64,000 nt of DNA. Source: Gamsiella multidivaricata (Eukaryota > Mortierellomycota > Mortierellomycetes > Mortierellales > Mortierellaceae). This document shows positions 48,039 through 60,293 of the stretch, piece by piece (position 1 is the first letter of the stretch; each line of letters begins with the position of its first letter). The DNA lies in assembly GCF_025024155.1 (NCBI RefSeq), contig NW_026251715.1, positions 186,001 through 250,000 of the forward strand, in the 5' to 3' direction. Under the pieces are notes generated by a model that ran no database searches, was not told the DNA's origin, and worked only from the letters and a program-made list of their open reading frames with translations. A program made the translations under genes and the position numbers.

Positions 48039-50021
48039 TTACGCATCCGGTGCGTTCACCTTAGCATCGGCGACCTCAAAGACGGATGCGAGCATGGCCT
48101 TGGTCGACGCACTCAATTGCCCAAAGTCATAGCCCTCCCTGTAGACCAGATCGCCCGAGTTGTGGTATTTAGGGTCCGCAATCGGTCCGTTTCTCTCAAA
48201 GAACGCCGTTGCCGGGAAGCCATTCTCCCAGAAAGACTACGCGTAGAGACCCACAAAAAAAAAAATCACAGTTCAGACATCTACATTGATGCATCGCTTG
48301 CATCCCAGGGACATTATTGTTTGGTAACACAGAAACGTAAAAAAAAACATAGTGGCCCTACCTGGTGGTCAGAGCAGCATGCGCCGGTTGTGCCAACCAC
48401 TGCATCGGGCACATACAGCTCCGTCACGTTGCGCAACAGCGAGCTGAGCTCGGGAGTGTGGTAGCGGGCAGGGAATGCGACCTGGATAGGCTCACCCGGC
48501 TTTCTGTACGCCAACATGTCCTATTTTTTTTTTTTTAAACAATAAAGCATTCAGTTGATCTGCAAATGTGTAACCCATCTGTTGCAAACAGCCGACTGTT
48601 GCTTTCGAAAATAACAACGCCGGACTTACTCCCTGGATCATCATCGTGATCGTTGTTCTTGCCTCCTTCAGCTTCTTGGCCAAAGCAGCAGAGCCAAACA
48701 ATCCTTGTTCTGCATAAACACCCAAAAGATTCCAGCGTTAACCATGTATGCATTGAAAAAGACAGAGTGGCGTATTTGCGGAAGTGATAAAAGGAGAGAG
48801 TCTACGACATGCACTAACCTTCTCCTGAGAATGCGGCAATAACAAAGGTACGGCCGAACGAGACGTTGTTGGCCTTGATAATGCGCGCCACCTGAAGCAG
48901 CATACTCGAACCCGAGCCATCGTCATCTGCTCCAGGAGCCCTGGGATTCAAGAAAGAGCCACGACTGTCGTGATGTGCTCCAATAATGACATGCTCGTCG
49001 GGGTGCTCAGTTCCCTTGAAGGTGCTACAGAGGGATAGCAACATGGATGATAAAAAAGGTTCATTACAATCCCTTCCTTTTCTGGCCCCCTGTTGCAGAA
49101 CCAAAACAAATGCATCAAAGAAAAAGATGACAAGCAACAGGTCCACTTCACTTACCAGATAACATTGGGCCCAAAGCGAGATTGGTACAGCATCAGCTCA
49201 ACGGTGTGGCAGCCATAGCTCTCGAATTGCGACTTGAGCCACGCAGCCACCTCATGGCTCTGCTTGGAGGTAGAGCTACGGGTGATAAAGGGACTACCGG
49301 GAGCCTCACCTGACAACCAGGTTACGTCCTTCTCAAGGGTCTTGACGTCGACCTGGTCAACAAGCGACTGAAGCGCCTTGCGATGTTTCAGATTCTTGGA
49401 CTTGACCACAATGGGGTGATCCGCTGGAAGTCTCGCCAATGGCGCAACAAAGCCTTGGGTCCTGACAGGCAGAATCTCCGTGTTGGATGGTAGGATGTCC
49501 ATGAGGTACGGGGTCTCATTTACGGCGCAATTGGAGCCCACCAGGACGCGGTACTTGGGATGACTCTCTGGGAGATCAATAATGGCGAAGCGGCAGAAGT
49601 TGCGACGACCACGAGGGATGGCGTAGGGGAGCTGGGCGCCAGAGTTTCCGTCTGCAAAGTCGGTGTAAGGATGCATGGCAAAATCGGCAACGGCGTCCTG
49701 GACAGCGTTGTTCCAGTCCTGGACATCCTGGGCAGTGTCACCCTCAAGCTCCTGTCGCTCGAGAACGATCAGTTGCGAGTAGATGTGCTCGGCAGGGAGC
49801 ATACTGGAAGTGACTCTGCAGGATTCTGGAACGGCGTAGATAGACAGATCCTCGTAGATGCCGCGCAGTTCCTTCTCGCAGCCAACCTGGAACTCCAAAG
49901 TTCGGGGCTGATTTACATCGACAAACTCCCAATGGGTCGCGGAGGCGGTCGTTGCGCCAGCGGCAGCAGAGGCGGCGAGCAGCAAGGCGGCCGACACGGA
50001 CAAGAGGGTTGAGCGAACCAT
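48039..50021 (-). CDS. Secreted M28-family zinc aminopeptidase, 502 aa
   Basis: Exons 50021-49156, 49024-48819, 48709-48630, 48520-48362 and 48236-48039. ATG 50021 gives MVRSTLLSVSAALLLAASAAAG, a clear signal peptide. The catalytic domain shows all zinc and catalytic positions of M28: His and Asp in GAHHDSRG, the bridging Asp in GADDDGSG, Glu-Glu in SGEEQGL, Asp in QGDMLAY and His in CSDHQ. It removes N-terminal residues from extracellular peptides. A long N-terminal prodomain of about 300 aa precedes the zinc core, as in fungal secreted leucine aminopeptidases. Two long homopolymer tracts lie beside splice acceptors. Confidence 0.92.
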
Positions 50022-50359
50022 AATTTGCGAGTACTTTCTTTTAGTGAACTGGAGAAGGGTAAACAAGGAACGAGCGAATAATAAGAAGCGATAAATAATA
50101 AATAAGAAACGAGAGCAAAATACGAGTGAGCTGATGAGGATGAGTGCTGAATGGAGAGGGGGGATGAAGGAAGGAAGGAGTTATGGAAGAGATGAGGGCG
50201 GTATTCCAAGGAGGCCGCGCCAGGCACGCTTCTCCTGCGGAAGACGCCAGTCTCATTCGCCCATAGACAAGTGCTCACAACGGGTCACACGCACACCGTG
50301 TATACGACTGTGTCTACTATAGACTAATGCAATCCTGGGAATGATGCCTTCTTTTATTT
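50022..50359. other. Intergenic spacer of about 340 bases
   Basis: Lies between the 3' end of the JmjC gene and the start of the peptidase gene. Purine-rich in the middle (50150-50190). No gene seen. Confidence 0.6.
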
Positions 50360-51833
50360 TCAGAACCAAAAGCTGACCGAGAAGCTTGTCGACAGCGACC
50401 GGATGTAGTGCCACCACTTGAACGGAATATAAAGCACCTCACCCGGTTCAAGAATCGTCTCCACATATCTCGCCTCTGCAAAGAGCGGATGTCGCTCCAG
50501 ATCAGGATTCTCCACCTCCACCTGGCTTGTGTTGCCCAACATCGTAGTCTCCTGCTCCTGCTCCTGCTCCTGCTCCTGAGTGCCGTCTTCAGAATCTGAT
50601 CCAAAGCAGTACAGCTTAGAAGTTTCCTTAGGCGCATATAACCGGATATATTTCCTGCCCACAACCTGAGCCAGCAAGTTATGGTACGGATCTGTGTGCA
50701 TCGGCGAGACCGTACCCCGTGGACCGAACCATGCATTCAGCAGCACATCGTCTGGTGGATCGTAGCCCCCCTGATCCCTGGGTCCGATCAGGCAGTAATC
50801 TGGGATATCAATGTCCCTGCGAAGCCGAGGGATCTGATCAAACAGATCGTGCTGTGCCAGATATCCGATCGGCTTTTCCTTCTTATCGCAACCATCTTTC
50901 TTGTCTTGTCCATGATTCCCTGTCTCATCCTCCAATGGGTCCCGAACAATGTACTGCTCAATAAACTCACGTACAGTCACCAGCTTTTGAGTCCACTGCT
51001 CATCCGTGTACTGGCTGCCGATCTCAATTGGAACTAGCCGATCGGGTCCTGCTGTCTGACAAATGGTATCCAAATCTGTCCACCGTTCCCTCGCAGGCCA
51101 ATGATCAATAGAGTCAGTGATGATGATGGGTGTTGCTCCAGATGGTCCGTTGACGTGCTGCTGAAACGCATCCATTGAAGGCAGATGCAATCGAGGAATC
51201 GGATATCGGATTTCAGGTACTGGTCCTTGATGTGCCTCCTCGCCCAGTTTGGCGGGCGCTCCTGTCCTTGCCCGCTTCTTTGGAGGCTGCGTAGTCTCCT
51301 CAAGACCCTCCACCATGCCTTCTAGTAAGTCGATTAACTCGTACACAAGTTGCTTCCTTTCATGACCGGCTGCTCCCGCCATAACGAGAACCTTATCGCA
51401 AGCCAGAATGGCCGGTTTAAGAGGTATTCTGTGCTTCGCTTCCATGATCGATACTGTGGATGAGGCGATAAACCCAAGAGCTAGCGCTTTGAGGATCCCT
51501 GAATCCGTGTAGAGTTCTCGCCAGCATACCGGCACTTCTCGATACGGGTATGCATGCAGCATCCCGTGCGCAAAGTCCATGAGTGCGTCGATCTGAAGAA
51601 CGAGTTCTTCGGCAGCTGAGAGCGAGGCTCTTGATTGCCGGTTATCGGATTCATCCAAAAGTGCTGTCAATAGCGCCCTTGCATCCTGCAACTCTTTGAA
51701 AGGCGCGTATCCGCAGTTTTCCTCAGTGATCTCTGCGATTCCATAAACGAAGAGAGAATGTCAGAATGACGCGGATCGTTTTTATTCTTACCAGCTTACC
51801 AGTGTTTTGCGAATTAACACCTACCAGAGTCAT
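50360..51833 (-). CDS. JmjC-domain protein of the KDM8/JMJD5 type, 461 aa
   Basis: A 13-nt first exon (51833-51821, ATGACTCTGGTAG) joins 51732-50360 to give MTLVEITEENCGY. The N-terminal half is helical, as in JMJD5. The C-terminal JmjC fold has the iron ligands HTD (SPMHTDPYHN) and a distal His in WWHYIRS; RKYIRLYAP follows the HxD strand. This is a 2-oxoglutarate/Fe(II) oxygenase, in the JMJD5 family hydroxylating arginine or acting as a protease; the substrate here is unknown. A Gln-Glu repeat encoded by CTCCTG units (50550-50580) sits in a loop between the two ligand motifs. A Lys/Asp-rich insertion occurs near residue 265. Confidence 0.88.
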
Positions 51834-51947
51834 GGCTAGACCAGAGTGAATGGAACTTGGCCGCGATTGAGTTGAGCATAGAAAACTAAACAAAAAGAGC
51901 AGAGCGTTTTGTTATACAGTACAAAGTTTTATTCAGGTAAAAATATG

Positions 51948-54264
51948 CTATGCCGAAGAGAAGAGGAGGTCGCGCTCCACTCCCTCGAGACCATTGCGCT
52001 CCCCTGAAGCCTCAACTACAAGCACCTGGCTGACGTGGTTCCGTGTCTGCTGCGTATCCTCGAGCTCCTTGTGTGCCATGTTCAGGACCAAGCCCGCCTG
52101 CTGCTCCACGTGTTGCTTGACCGCAGTCAGCTGTCCCAGCATCGTTTTGACCCCTCGCGTGTAGGTCTCTCGATTTTGGCCAGCCTGGCGCTCCAGAAAG
52201 ATGTTCTCCTGTTCGATCCGCTCATCCTCGGCCTGGTTTTGAATTGTCTCCTGGATCATCGCCTGGATTTGCTCCTGCTGACTCTCTGCGAATACCTGGC
52301 GGTTCATAAGCTCCGCCCTTGCCGCCTATAGATAGAAAAGGATCACAAAAGACGCCGTCAGTCCCATGCTTCTCACAAGTTCAGTAACAAAGCGCGAATT
52401 GTCCCGCACGTATTGCCTTACCTCCTTATCGTCCTGATACTTTTTAGCCTGTAAATTAAGCTGGTATTCCTTACTGTTCAGCTCCTCGACAGATTCTTCG
52501 ACCTGATCCTTTAGTCGGTCCAGTTCTTCCTTCAGAACAAAGAGCTCGTTACTTGTTTCGTTCGTAGAATTCACAAGTTGCGTCCTCAGGGCGCTGATGG
52601 TCCGCTCAGTCTTGCCCTTGATGTCGACAGAGTACAATTTTCCAGAAGTCACATTGTCCAAGTCCAGCCTGAGCTCATAATCCTGTCCGTTTGCATGCTT
52701 TGCGGACCGCGGAACAATTCCAATCTTCACCGCCAGTTCGTTGTACTCCTTAGCCAATCTCTCTGCCTCAATCTCGCCGTCCTGACGTCGCTTGTCGAGG
52801 GTCCGGAGTTCATTCTCGAGATCCTGCAGCTGCTGATTCAAACTGTCCTCTCTACGTCTCAGTCGGTTGCGCTCCTCCAACTTGTTGTCCAGGCCAGCCC
52901 GCGTTGTCGTTTGTGTCCTCACAATCTCCTGCAGTTCGGCTTTTGCGTTGGCAAGATCTCCAAGCTTTATTTGCCTGCTGGATATCGTTCTCCTCGTGTC
53001 TTCGTTTGCCCTTCGAATTTCCTCGATCCTCGGCTCTGCGTGGTCAATGGCCTTCTTGAACCGCTCAATGTCACTCAAAAGAACCTGCTGTTCCCTCTCC
53101 AGAGCAATCAGTGGTGACTAATAAGTATCAAAGAGGACGAAATTCTGTTAGGCTGGCGATGTATACCTTACGCAAATATATGTCCAAAGATAAAAGGCGT
53201 GGATTTACCACTTCGGCTTGTGCAACTTCGAGTTCCTGCCGGAGGGCATCATTGATTTCTGCTTGCCTCTTTGCTTCATCCTCCGCAAACTCTCCTCTTA
53301 TCTGGAAACTCGCTGCCAACTGTGCCTCAAGGTCTAGATCCTGCAGATTGCCTGTCACCATCCAGACCCTGTATGTCTTTATGAGGTAGTAATAGAGTGC
53401 ATCGTCCGCGCTGACCAAAGTCATGTCCAGTTTCGGGTCCAGGTCTCGGCCATGCCTGCTATTGTACTGCGGCATATCCATGATCTCTTTGTAGCTATCC
53501 AGTGCCTAGAGTATGATCATAAGGGAGGGTGCTGTTAGTACATTTGTTATACCACTTTAAGACAGCTCTCCGTGTCCATGAACGAATTATGGCACTTACG
53601 AGAATGGATTCCATCATCCATCCGAGCAATGCCAGCATATTCGGCCATGAATGGGGTGTTCCAACAGTGTATAATGATGTCTTGGAGATAGTGTCTGCGG
53701 CAGGGTATCTATCCAAAACCAAAATAGACTGTCAGGCGTCGTTCCATGATCCCTGGTAATTTTTCAGAGTCCAAGAGCGCATTCAATGTCCCTGGACAAG
53801 ATCGTTCAATCCAGTGCGCCCTACCTCATTGACTTCAGGAGAACCGGTACCTCGTCCTCAAACTTTTTCTGAAAGTCGTAACCGGGCTCCATTTTGGAAT
53901 ACAAAAACTTGAATGTGTCCTGAAAGTCCTTGTTTGTTGGCTGCAACAGATTCTTTGTCGTGATCGGATGCGGGTATCCAGTTTCGGTCAAGAAGTTGAC
54001 AAGGTTGTTGATCAAATTTCGCATGTACGTCTTGTCCTTGATCGGCCGTGGTTCCTTGAGGTTGACGTTAGTTGTTAACGTCGGGAACCCTCCACTGCCC
54101 GTTCCATTGAAAGACTGTCTGAATCCGAAGCTACTCTCTCGCCTGATGCAAAAACCAAAAAAGAAAAAAAGCGCGGTGATATATATTGATGAGCAACCCA
54201 AGTTGCACCATTGGCGCGTCAAGTATGATGTCCTACCCAGTTGGCACGTCTTACCGGTTGTCAT
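51948..54264 (-). CDS. NDC80: Kinetochore protein Ndc80/HEC1, about 600 aa
   Basis: Exons 54137-53825, 53708-53600, 53505-53209, 53117-52422 and 52325-51948, with a tentative 10-nt first exon 54264-54255. Near the N-terminus comes the microtubule-binding calponin-homology domain (DKTYMRNLINNLVNFL, HSWPNMLALLGWM), then a long coiled coil that pairs with Nuf2 in the Ndc80 complex. The C-terminus is rod-like to the TAG stop. Length is slightly below the usual 640-690, mainly because the positively charged N-terminal tail is only about 35 aa as modelled. The modelled acceptor of exon 2 is not the first AG after the intron, so the 5' end may be different. Divergent from FRG1 with a 200-bp spacer. 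Confidence 0.93.
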
Positions 54265-54464
54265 TCATCTTTTCCAGTGTTGTCCCTGAAAGACGTTATG
54301 TGGATGCGGCGTTGCATATTGATGATCACACTTTTTTTTTTGTTGTCCGCGAGTTGTGCTTCGCCTGCCGTCACGTGGAAGACGCTCTGCCTTTAACCAA
54401 TGCCAACATTGTTATTTTTGCACCCCTCTCCAACCTTTTTAACCCTTCCATTACTCACTCCACC

Positions 54465-55541
54465 ATGCCAGACGAATATGCCGTCAAGAAGAAAAAACTC
54501 ACCTTCAAGGGCGAAAGCACAAAGACGTAAATCGACTTTACTCCGAGTGTTGCAATGCACTCCGTGCTGAAGAAAATAGGCAAACTAACTCTGTCCTGTG
54601 CCTCCACAATATCTACAATGTCCTTCTAATAGCAAGAAGAAGAAAAGAAAGGCCGAGGATGACGCAAAGGACGATGACAGCAGTACTAACCTCGAAGGTG
54701 AGCAACAGGTCCTCAGCCAAGCAAGAAAAGACACTCAGCAATACCATCGTCACGAAGCTGACACTCAAAATATTTTATGCACTTACTAGGCTGGGTCCCC
54801 ATCAAATCCTTGAGCGACCTCGGTGGCCCAATCTTCCTCACATTCTCGTCCGATCCACCCTCTTGTTTGGCAATCGACGACAAATCCAGAGTCGTCATGA
54901 GACCTCTGGAATCATCACTAGTTTCCGCAGATGATCAATCCACCAGTTCTGCACCCGTCTCCATTGAATCATCAGAACCCACAGCTGTCAACCAAGTCTT
55001 TGTCGCAACCATGATCCCCGACTCGGATCGCCTGGCGCTTAAGACCTTCAATGACCGGTACCTCAGCTCTGACAAGTTTGGTATTGTGTCAGCGGATTCA
55101 GAGGCGATTGGAATGCAGGAAGAATGGACAGCCATCATTAAACCAGAGGAAGAGGGTGGGATCTGTTTTCAGAACCATTACGGAAAGTTCCTGAGCATAG
55201 ATGAGGTCGCCGCAATGGACAACAGAGGCGGAGCATCATTATCAGCAACAGCAGGATTCCAGATCCGGGCAGATTCAGACGTGATTGGGTTCTGTGAACT
55301 CTTTCAGGCAAAGATCCAGGCAAAATACCGAAAGAAGATCAAGAAGTCGGATGAGGTCAAGATTGTCACTGAAGACTATGAGGCCCAACAGAACCGCAAG
55401 TTTCAGACCTGGAATCACGGTCGTGTAATAGTCTCGAAAGATGATGTGGGTGAACTCAAAACAGCCAGGAAAGAAGGTCGCTTCTCAGAGGCACTTCTGG
55501 ACCGCAGAGAAAAACTAAAGTCGGATCGTTACTGCAAGTGA
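54465..55541 (+). CDS. FRG1: FRG1 homologue, 292 aa
   Basis: Exons 54465-54526, 54633-54697 and 54790-55541 join in frame. The N-terminus is a lysine-rich nuclear localisation segment (KKKKLTFKG, KKKKRKAEDD). Residues 45-190 form a fascin-like trefoil (LALKTFNDRYLS, AIGMQEEWTAI). The C-terminus LLDRREKLKSDRYCK is the highly conserved FRG1 end. FRG1 is a nuclear and nucleolar protein associated with spliceosomes and actin. The family match over the C-terminal half is strong. The trefoil has a low-complexity Ser insertion near residue 75. Confidence 0.93.
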
Positions 55542-55679
55542 AGACAATGCTACGCATTCGTTCGTATGAGAAATAAACAAAAGCGAAAACCCCTTGCCGA
55601 CTTCATACTGGATATAGTTTATTGCGAAATCATTTTCCTTTTCTTGTGGGAACCAGGTGCTGAGGGGCTGGTATCTGAT

Positions 55680-56320
55680 TCAAAGTTCGTCCTTAGCACC
55701 CTTGCCGTTGATCTTCAAAAGCTCAACCTCGAACACAAGAGCAGCGTTGGGAGGGATTGAAGCACCCGCACCACGTTCACCGTATCCCAAGTGTGCGGGG
55801 ATGGACAACTTTCTCTTATCGCCAACGCACATGCCACGCAATCCCAGGTCCCAGCCTACATAGAAGAGGACGAGCGAAAGATAACGCTGAGAGTCAGACA
55901 TCTAGGGAAAGAAGGCAGCGAGTTTATCTTTGCATTCGACAAGTTGAATTTACCTTTAATGACCATGCCCTCGCCAAGGGTGAAATCAAAGGGACCACGG
56001 CCGACGGAGCTATCAAACTGTGCGCCCGTGGCCCAGAGAGTACCAGTGTACTCCATGGACAATTTGTCACCGTCCTTGCTCTTGACGCAGTTGGGATCAG
56101 GGTTCCTTGCCTTGACACCTATCGAGATGCAACAATCAGAGAGTAAGCGACACAGCTAAATAATAATAGCAGTAATAATAGTAATAATATAGATATGAGC
56201 GGACCAAGCGACAAAGAAAAGGTTGCTTGTACCAATTTGAAGCGTCTTAGGCTCGGTCTTGCCGGCAGAGATGTGCGAGGCCAGAAGAAGTGCAGAGATG
56301 ACAGCGAATGAGAAGCGCAT
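55680..56320 (-). CDS. FKBP2: ER-resident FKBP-type peptidyl-prolyl isomerase, 142 aa
   Basis: Exons 56320-56233, 56118-55954 and 55855-55680. [20 protein letters not shown] is a signal peptide. The single FKBP domain shows [24 protein letters not shown] and [15 protein letters not shown], the usual FK506-binding and active-site residues, and the end FEVELLKI. The protein terminates in AKDEL, an ER retention signal, so it works in the ER lumen in folding of secreted proteins. It matches human FKBP2 (FKBP13) in size and layout. Confidence 0.94.
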
Positions 56321-56573
56321 TTTAGCAAATGGAATGAGAGGTAGGATGTGGATGGGAAGTGTGATGTGAAGAGATGCAAGGGCTCGCGCCGCAGGATATG
56401 TCCAAGCTAATGAATTTAGAACATTGATATGACTTGTGCGCTTTTGATTTGTGGAGCATCGAATGCTGCTGTCTCCGGTTTCTCAGGGGCATTGGGGCTG
56501 TAGACATTACAGGCTAACAAAGGGGGACAAAGAAAAGCTTTGATTTATTGACGCGTGGCCTTAAGGTATCCAG

Positions 56574-58954
56574 TTACTGCTTGACTTTGCTAAAGACGGT
56601 GGGTGAACGTGCTGCATCGATCGGATCCTTATCTTTGAACTTCTCTTTGATTGGGTCCATGATTTCCTTGATGCTCGACCGATCCAGATCATCCCTCCGT
56701 CCCAAAATATCTTCCACGAGAGTCAGCGGCAGATCGTGATAAATGCGCTTCATCGAATAAAAGTTGAGATAGGCCGCCATCTTGGTGCTACAAGTAAACT
56801 TGTGCAGCTTTTCGATCGCATCAAAGTCTTGCTCCAGATCGTTGATTGGCTTGTATTGCACAAAAAAGTTGAATACAGCAGCGCGGTCCTGCTGCAGACG
56901 ATCCTCGCAGATCGGGAACTTGAGTTTTGCGCCCTTATTACGAAGTGCATCAATCTGGGCAATCATCAGTCGCTCCAGCATCCAGTCTACCAGCTTGTTA
57001 AACATGTAGTCGTTCAAATGTATCCTGAAATCGTCATTGTAGTCCTTGAGTGTCGCAATAATGAGTCCCATAGGATCATCGTCGTACCATGAGGACGTGT
57101 GCAGTTTGCTGAGGGGCTCCTTGACATCATTGAAGGCGAGGTCCAAGAGCGCGTTGGCGCCGTGTGTTGCCACGTCAAAGAAATCGTCCATGGTCTCGTT
57201 CAACAGATCTCTGGCCGCCTCAAAGTTCTTGCGGTTCTTAATCATGTTGTCCTTCTCTATCCTGATCAACAATGCGTCTGCAAACTCGGCGCATTTGATT
57301 TGGTCGTTGGTCGCAGCCATGATGTACTCTGCCAACCCAGCCGGAGCGGTCCCTGGCGAGTCCATCTGCTTTCTCATCTCTGCCGTAGTCAGTTCCTTCC
57401 ATTTCTTTTGGTAGTCCTTGATGACCTGTATGCACTCCCGGACTACCTGTTCCATCACTGTGCTCTGCTGAGAATCTGCTGCCAACGTAACCTGTTGATT
57501 CACCATCTCGAAGAGCAGGTTGGCAGTCTGCATGTGGTATAGTTTGTCAGAGTCCTTTTCGGGTGCAGTCTGTCGCTCGACAAATTCGGCTGTTGCAGTA
57601 GCCATCATGTTGTTGGTCCACTTGATGAGATTGGTCCGGACAAGTTTGAGGTATTCATCCAGCAACCCCTGTTCGTTACCATCCAGCAGCTGAGGCTCCA
57701 ACAACTCCTCGGTCACGCCCAATTGGTGGTTCATGCTGGCATAGTATTCTCGGACCCATCTCAGAAGATGAAGAATACGGCCGCCGTCTAGATCTGGTGA
57801 ATTCACGATCTTGTTGACGAGCTCATATACATGGCGGTGATATTCAATAACGAGGAATGGGAAGATCTTGTAGTTGGAGGGTGACCGAGGAACCAGATCA
57901 TCGTATACAAGCGCCAAGTCCGGGAAGACAAAATCGGTGGCTTCGAGACACTCCAACGGCTCGCTATCGACTCTCTCGAGCAAGATATTGAACTTGCGAG
58001 AGACCTCGTCGTGAAGGATATCAAGGAACTTGCTTCGCAGCGATTTGACCGTCCGTGGTGCTTTGTCCGTCTTTTTGCCCCCGAGTCCCTGGCGAGATCC
58101 ACGGTGCTCGGATTTGGTGGTAAGGGTGACGGCTTTGGCGTCGGCACTCTCCTCACTCTCGATAATCTTGATGAGACGGACGATAACTGATCCTTGCTTG
58201 CTCTTGATGAGGTCAATCATATTGCGCGTCAATTCCCATAGATACTCCTCGAACTCCTGGATGACCTGGTCTAGTCGGCCAAAGTACTCCTTGAGTGTGA
58301 CCTTGACGTCCAGTGGCTCGTCCCTAGCCATGTAAAGGGTTTTGTCGCGGAGCTGCTCCAGTTTGTACAATTGGTAATGAACCATGAGCAAGTTTGGCGC
58401 GGGTCCAAGGATGTTCCTCTTATCCTCTTTCATCATTGACTTGATCCTGTCTAGATCCTGATGCAGCTCCTGGAAGTTGTTGACCAATGACTGTGTTGCA
58501 ACAAAGTTCTGGTGCGTTTGGGAAATCTAGCCGTATTCGAAATGCAATAAGCAAGCAAGCAAGCAATAGGCATCTGAGCGATTACGGAAAGTACGGTGAT
58601 ATGACCCTATTCTTCAAAAGAACCCCATGCACCGCCACTAACCTTGCGGATACGCGGATAGTCCTTGATCAAACCCTGGGCGTCCTTACAAAGCGAGTCG
58701 ATATTTTTCATGTTGGCGCGAATTCCCAACACTTGTTCCTTTGTCGTCCCAAGAATATCCAGGGCTTCCTTAGTTTCCTCCATCTGGTTCTGGACACCAA
58801 TTTTGAGCTGCTGGTCGACAATGGCCTTCTCGCGGATGAGCTTTTGGCGAATCGAGCTCAGGTTGGACAGGTCGTCAGGATGCTTAAGTAAGGCGGAGAT
58901 GATGGCGACCTTGGCGTCGGGCGCAATCGAAATGATCGACTTTCCGTCCACCAT
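56574..58954 (-). CDS. SEC6: Exocyst complex subunit Sec6, 754 aa
   Basis: Exons 58954-58643 and 58526-56574. The start MVDGKSIISIAPDAKV opens a frame with the coiled-coil N-terminus of Sec6 followed by helical-rod repeats (FEEYLWELTRNMIDL, ATLKDYNDDFRIHLNDYMF, LVEDILGRRDDLD). Part of the octameric exocyst that tethers secretory vesicles to the plasma membrane at hyphal tips. Length fits fungal Sec6 (about 800). Divergent from the AP-2 sigma gene with a 390-bp spacer. Confidence 0.93.
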
Positions 58955-59344
58955 GCTGGGCTGCTTTAAGGAGAGTGTTGCTGGATGTCTTCGTCCTGAG
59001 TGTTGATGAGAACGCGTGCAGAGAGGTAAGGCGGCGAACCAATGTGATAGGGTCAACTCTTTCTATAATGTGAAACCCAGTCATGTCCATTTATGAAGGT
59101 CGAATAAATTGCCTGTCTCAAAAATAGTAGCCAGACTACAGGAGCGTTGCTCTCAACGATGGGAACAGTATAACTGTTCATCCTCCACACCTCAAGCATA
59201 CCAACAAAGCCGAAGCAATCATCATCTCCATCCACGGCTGATCGACATTCATCCACTCATACCTCTCGTACAATACCTACATTGAATTGCAGGGTCTCCG
59301 CTGCCGCTCCGTCTTCTGTCTCGGCTTATCATATTACATCTACC

Positions 59345-60092
59345 ATGGTACAACCAAACCTCTAGTTGATGACATACAGGCAGGATCAGATGGGAACTCC
59401 AAGAGTCTTTCAGTTTTTTTTTTTCTCACCAAGTTGCTTTTATCGCATCCACTAGATTCGCTTTATTCTAGTTCAGAATCGCCAGGGCAAGACGCGATTG
59501 TCAAAGTGGTATTCGCCCTATGAGGACGACGAGAAGCTGAAGCTCAAGGGCGAAGTTCACCGTCTTGTGGCACCCAGGGACCAGAAATATCAATCCAACT
59601 TTGTCGAGGTAACATTGCATTTCCAGAAACAGAAACAGGGATATCGAACCCAGTAACTATTGACGGGATCTCAATGTTGCTAAGTATCCGTTATCTGTCC
59701 CTTGTTCCTAAATAGTTCCGTAACTTCAAGATTGTGTATCGCCGCTATGCCGGCCTTTTCTTTTGTCTGTGCGTCGATGCAAACGACAACGAGCTCGCAT
59801 ACTTGGAGGCAATTCATTTCTTTGTCGAGGTCCTCGACGCCTTCTTTGGCAACGTTTGCGAGCTAGATCTCGTCTTCAACTTTTACAAGGTAATAAAAAA
59901 CAACATGGACGACGGCATTTTGGCATTGTTCTTGCTGGCTTTCAAAATGAACCCTGTTTATTGACTTTGATGCCGATTCGCTGGGATATTTAGGTCTACT
60001 CGATCCTTGATGAAGTCTTTCTCGCGGGCGAGATTGAAGAAACGAGCAAAAATGTGGTCCTGACACGGCTGGATCACCTCGACAAGCTGTGA
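59345..60092 (+). CDS. AP2S1: Clathrin adaptor AP-2 sigma subunit, 142 aa, start codon alone in its exon
   Basis: Exon 1 contributes only ATG (59345-59347, followed by a GTACAA donor). Exons 59456-59608, 59716-59889 and 59994-60092 continue [35 protein letters not shown] and [16 protein letters not shown], ending LDHLDKL. The product is 142 aa, the usual length for this subunit. The [12 protein letters not shown] phrase is typical of AP-2 rather than AP-1 sigma. It stabilises the AP-2 core in endocytic vesicles. The start is set by homology: no other ATG gives the conserved IRF start. Confidence 0.93.
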
Positions 60093-60293
60093 AAGAGAAA
60101 ACCTAAGGACAAGCAGATGTTGTTTTTTCCTCCTACACCAATATCATGAAGGATTAAGCGTAGATCTAACAATACGATACCATCAATAAAGTAAATCATT
60201 TTGCACTCGCACATGTCGATGAACTGGCGAAGCAATATAAAGTACATGCTTTGAGAACAGTTTTATTATACAAAAAGAAGGAGGTCAAGGTGA

